15,249 nucleotides of DNA from Campylobacter sp. RM16189 (GTDB lineage Bacteria; Campylobacterota; Campylobacteria; Campylobacterales; Campylobacteraceae), in contig NZ_LIWR01000013.1 in NCBI RefSeq assembly GCF_012978815.1, forward strand, positions 1 to 15,249, read 5' to 3'. The notes below the pieces were generated by a model, which saw only the letters and a program-made list of their open reading frames with translations, was not told the origin of the DNA and searched no databases. Below are positions 13,473 to 15,249 of this stretch, in pieces. The stretch's first letter is position 1; the number at the start of each line of letters is the position of its first letter. A program made the translations under genes and the position numbers.

Positions 13473-13484
13473 TATTATTTTAAT
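13463..13484. repeat. 22-bp perfect palindrome at the end of the coiled-coil gene
   Basis: ATTAAAATAAT (13463-13473) and ATTATTTTAAT (13474-13484) are perfect reverse complements with no loop, overlapping the stop codon. All-AT stems make poor terminators. An operator for the following gene, whose start lies 32 bases on, or an mRNA end structure are both possible. Confidence 0.55.
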
Positions 13485-13515
13485 TATAAGTAATAACATA
13501 ATAAAGGAATTCAAA

Positions 13516-14295
13516 ATGAAAAATACTGAAAAACTTGACATCCGCGCGATAACGCCACAAACAGAGCTTCTAAACACTATCAATCTTAATAAAACCTTAA
13601 AAGTGGCTGAAAGTGCAATAAGTCTCGCAAATCAAAAGGGAGAGTCGGTCAATATGCCGCCATCGTGGATGGGCGGGATCAATACGAGAGTAGGACTGAT
13701 TTTTCGCCCAAACTACGAGCCCTCTGCTGTGATCTGGCAGCTATCGGAAATGCTGAAAAGTGAGGGAAATGTCGTAGACATCGCGTATTTTGATGATCGT
13801 GGCCGTATCAAAAAATTCTTTTTTCATGGTGAAGCGGAGGATCGATTTTTTCTCGGAAATATCGTGGACTACTCTGAAGCTCGTGATAGTCTAGCTTCTT
13901 GTCGGACTGCGGAGCTCTATGGGGGTAGACGCATGTTTCATATCGATTTTTTGGATAGGACAGCTCATAGAAACTATGATATGAAGGGCTTGGCGGATGT
14001 GTATCATGAGAAATGTTTCGAATTTAATCATCGTAGTTTGAAAGATGAGATGAGAGGGTGTAGGAAAAAGGCTACTCATATCGAGATACTCAACTATACC
14101 GGACATAGGGCGAACTGGCATTACGAATATCCTATATTAGAGGGTGTGATTCGTGATTTTTGCCGAAGTTACGGGCTTTGTATGCTAGGCTATGGTGTGG
14201 GGGTGGAAGGGCATAGGTTGGGACAAGCGGTGGAGGTTTTCTATCCCGATGAGGAGTTTGAGGTGCTTGATTTGCGCGGGTTTGAGAAAAAATAG
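13516..14295 (+). CDS. Unknown 259-residue soluble protein
   Basis: There is no signal peptide, membrane segment or motif I can place. Composition is balanced and globular apart from a polar N-terminus (about 1-50). Notable stretches are GLIFRPNYEPSAVIWQLSEM (59-78), DIAYFDDRGRIKKFFFHGEA (about 92-111), a His/Tyr-rich middle (about 145-210, with H-I-E-I-L-N-Y-T-G-H-R-A-N-W-H-Y-E-Y) and GYGVGVEGHRLGQAVEVFY near the end. The clustered His, Tyr and Asp could be catalytic or metal-binding, but no known pattern emerges. ATG 13516 is preceded by AAGGA eight bases upstream. It lies 43 bases after the coiled-coil gene with the 22-bp palindrome between, so it may be read through or have its own promoter. 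It could be a further mobilization or maintenance gene. Confidence 0.75.
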   Translation: MKNTEKLDIRAITPQTELLNTINLNKTLKVAESAISLANQKGESVNMPPSWMGGINTRVGLIFRPNYEPSAVIWQLSEMLKSEGNVVDIAYFDDRGRIKKFFFHGEAEDRFFLGNIVDYSEARDSLASCRTAELYGGRRMFHIDFLDRTAHRNYDMKGLADVYHEKCFEFNHRSLKDEMRGCRKKATHIEILNYTGHRANWHYEYPILEGVIRDFCRSYGLCMLGYGVGVEGHRLGQAVEVFYPDEEFEVLDLRGFEKK

Positions 14296-14421
14296 GGGGA
14301 TGTGGGGTAAAGTATATCCCTCTCGCTCAGAGGAGAGGAGAAAGACCATTCGTAATGATATAAGAGGTTGATTTTTTAAAAAAGTCGGCTTGTAGAGAGA
14401 GCTGATATATATATTTTGCAA

Positions 14422-14485
14422 AAAAATAAATGAGTGAGAGGGTATTCTTACGGCATAAGAGGTGGTTTCTCACTCATTTATTTTT
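14422..14485. terminator. Large hairpin ending the rightward operon
   Basis: AAAAATAAATGAGTGAGA (14422-14439) pairs perfectly with 14468-14485 (18 bp). The 28-base loop holds a smaller stem, TCTTA/TAAGA. The right arm ends in a T-rich stretch, so it can terminate plus-strand transcription. The arm length is unusual for a plain terminator, and half of it repeats the palindrome at 10989-11010. Confidence 0.55.
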
Positions 14486-14532
14486 ATAAAAGTAAGAGTT
14501 ATAAAAAAACGAATAACTTACGCTAACAAAAA

Positions 14533-14548
14533 GCCCTCTTTCGAGGGC
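14533..14548 (-). terminator. Rho-independent terminator, minus strand
   Basis: On the minus strand GCCCTC-GAAA-GAGGGC is followed by TTTTT: a six-pair GC-rich stem, GNRA tetraloop and U-run. No minus-strand gene lies to the right within 600 bases, so it implies a minus-strand transcript of noncoding type. TGCTAAAAT with a T-run before it (15073-15065) is a possible promoter for one. Confidence 0.62.
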
Positions 14549-14598
14549 AAAATGTATTATGTTGTTTTATGGATTTTTCTCCCATCTGCAGAGAGAAA

Positions 14599-14763
14599 GC
14601 CCTAAGGGCTAACAAAAAAATTAAAAAAAACCGAGATTTTTTGAGAAACTTGAGCGTTTCAATGCCCTATGGGCTAACTGACACTCGGTTTTATGCCCTA
14701 TGGGCTAACTGAATGCAAAATTTTTGCATTTTTTTAAAATATTTAAATGCTCTATGAGCTAAC
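14599..14763. repeat. Family of GCCCTATGGGCTAAC mini-hairpin repeats
   Basis: GCCCTATGGGCTAAC is exact at 14664-14678 and 14695-14709. Variants are GCCCTAAGGGCTAAC (14599-14613) and GCTCTATGAGCTAAC (14749-14763); in the last, both arms changed together (GCTC/GAGC), so pairing is kept. Each unit is a 4-bp hairpin followed by CTAAC. GCTAAC also occurs at 14522-14527 and 14771-14776. Confidence 0.75.
14626..14736. other. Structured noncoding element enclosing two repeat units
   Basis: AAAACCGAG (14626-14634) pairs with CTCGGTTTT (14684-14692) around one repeat hairpin and a bulged TTGAGAAAC/GTTTCAA stem. On the minus strand the stem runs straight into TTTTTTTT, a terminator form. Further on, AATGCAAAA (14712-14720) pairs with TTTTGCATT (14722-14730) and is followed on the plus strand by six T. 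This looks like regulatory or noncoding RNA territory; no coding frame is convincing here. Confidence 0.45.
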
Positions 14764-14767
14764 AAGG

Positions 14768-14796
14768 GAGGCTAACGGGATCTGTTTGTTAGCCTC
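14768..14796. repeat. Inverted repeat GAGGCTAAC / GTTAGCCTC
   Basis: The 9-base perfect arms (14768-14776 and 14788-14796) surround an 11-base loop and contain the GCTAAC core of the neighbouring repeats, here in both orientations. This suggests that GCTAAC is itself a recognised sequence. Confidence 0.6.
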
Positions 14797-15237
14797 TGGT
14801 TTTATGTCTACCTGTGTGATGTCTTACGACTCCAGTTCGCTGTACCATCTCCATCTTTCGAAGGAATAGTGGTACTATACCGGGAAAACCTGAATCTAAA
14901 TTTAAAAAAAAGTGAATACTCTCTAGCCCTTGTCAAACGTGGATTAGAGAACATAGGGAGAGAGGCAAATTTTGAAAAAAATTGTAATCCTCTCTCAAAA
15001 AAATACAAAAAAATAAGGATAAAACCCAAAAAATTTAGTAAAAGGAGGTTTTGGGTATGAGAGAATTTTAGCAAAAATAGTATTGATAGCAAAATGAAAA
15101 ATGATTAGAAAAAACTATTTATTTTTTATTTGCATATTTGGAATTTGTTTATCTTAATGATAGTATCATATCGTTATCATTAGTAATAAATCTTTAGGTT
15201 TAATTTAATTTTGCATATAACTTTTTAAAGGATTAAT
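14797..15237. other. Noncoding stretch with hairpins and an RBS-like mini-ORF
   Basis: No convincing gene is seen; the open frames here lack ribosome-binding sites. It contains GTACCA (14842-14847) with TGGTAC (14870-14875), GAGAGAGG near 14957 paired with CCTCTCTC near 14990, and ACCCAAAA (15024-15031) with TTTTGGGT (15049-15056). The loop of the last holds AAAAGGAGG, a near-ideal Shine-Dalgarno, eight bases before ATG 15057, whose frame is only M-R-E-F-stop (15057-15071). Confidence 0.5.
15155..15182. promoter_or_regulatory. Fur-box-like operator
   Basis: TAATGATA (15155-15162) and TATCATTA (15175-15182) are perfect 8-base arms. ATGATA-G-TATCAT (15157-15169) nests a second palindrome in the first. 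Overlapping ATGATA half-sites are typical of Fur/PerR-type operators. It lies 55 bases before the start codon at 15238. The identity of the binding protein is inferred from resemblance only. Confidence 0.45.
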
Positions 15238-15249
15238 ATGCATCCCGCC
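15238..15249 (+). CDS. Start of a gene running off the right edge (partial)
   Basis: ATG 15238 has AAAGGA five bases upstream and reads Met-His-Pro-Ala before the window ends. The good ribosome-binding site and the operator-like palindrome upstream favour a real start; nothing can be said of the product. If the window were circular, this frame would stop after six codons. Confidence 0.4.

Noticed and set aside
14599..14763. CRISPR-like array
   Set aside because: Units are 15 bp, spacings are 65, 31 and 54 bases, and no cas gene is present; the units are mini-hairpins rather than CRISPR repeats.
14818..14880. tRNA-like fold (GTTCG near 14835, paired GTACCA/TGGTAC)
   Set aside because: There is no acceptor stem, the T-loop does not match GTTCGANTC, and no anticodon arm could be drawn.
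14869..15060. Plus-strand 63-codon frame starting with GTG
   Set aside because: No Shine-Dalgarno is present, the frame is open further upstream without ATG, and it ends in a Lys-rich stretch typical of A-rich noncoding DNA.
14808..15092. Minus-strand 94-codon frame rich in Phe and Leu
   Set aside because: It has no ribosome-binding site, and its Phe/Leu-rich translation comes from A-rich plus-strand DNA; composition looks like chance.

Overview
The window looks like the core of a small mobilizable plasmid, or a plasmid-like mobile element, from an AT-rich Gram-negative bacterium. I favour a Campylobacterota host (Campylobacter, Sulfurimonas and relatives). The reasons are AT-rich coding with many ATA and AGA codons, and two clear promoters of the form T-rich run + TGnTATAAT with no obvious -35 box, as described for the epsilon sigma-70 class. 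The host is an inference; no ribosomal or housekeeping gene is present.

Layout: (1) 1-776 (+): the end of an unknown gene and a PPP-type metallophosphoesterase. (2) 773-5383 (-): replication block. An autoregulated operon encodes a small ribbon-helix-helix (RHH) repressor, a RecA/DnaB-fold helicase and a winged-helix initiator, the same order as repF-repA-repC of RSF1010 (IncQ). After a terminator come a small HTH protein and a primase with all three catalytic motifs of the archaeo-eukaryotic primase (AEP) superfamily. A second RHH gene (773-952), short enough to be missed easily, follows. (3) 5397-6031: putative oriV with four iterons, an 11-bp-arm palindrome and two mutually exclusive hairpins. 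(4) 6032-6801: a 9-bp tandem repeat followed by what looks like a 5'-truncated gene. (5) 6787-10280 (-): mobilization operon of MobC, a MobA-like HUH relaxase and an unknown protein made of two copies of one domain. (6) 10281-11079: putative transfer origin, with a string of degenerate repeats beside it and a nic-like sequence TAAGCGCGC/CT following an inverted repeat. (7) 11080-14295 (+): divergent operon that in order and type resembles traK-traL-traM of RP4 (DNA-binding protein, ParA/TraL-like ATPase, coiled-coil membrane protein), plus an unknown 259-residue protein. (8) 14296-15237: noncoding DNA dense in hairpins and repeats, then the start of another gene behind a Fur-box-like operator.

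Working model: the initiator binds the iterons, the hexameric helicase opens the origin, and the primase starts both strands without host primase, as in IncQ plasmids. The relaxase, MobC and the TraKLM-like proteins form a relaxosome at the oriT candidate between the two divergent operons; no type IV secretion or coupling-protein gene is visible, so transfer would need a helper. The most unusual point is that the relaxase carries near its C-terminus a domain resembling the window's own primase but with two of three catalytic motifs altered. In RSF1010, relaxase and primase are fused in MobA-RepB. This element therefore looks like one where the fused primase decayed and a separate active primase took over, or where the fold was kept for another role.

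All assignments come from reading motifs and gene order; no database search was run.
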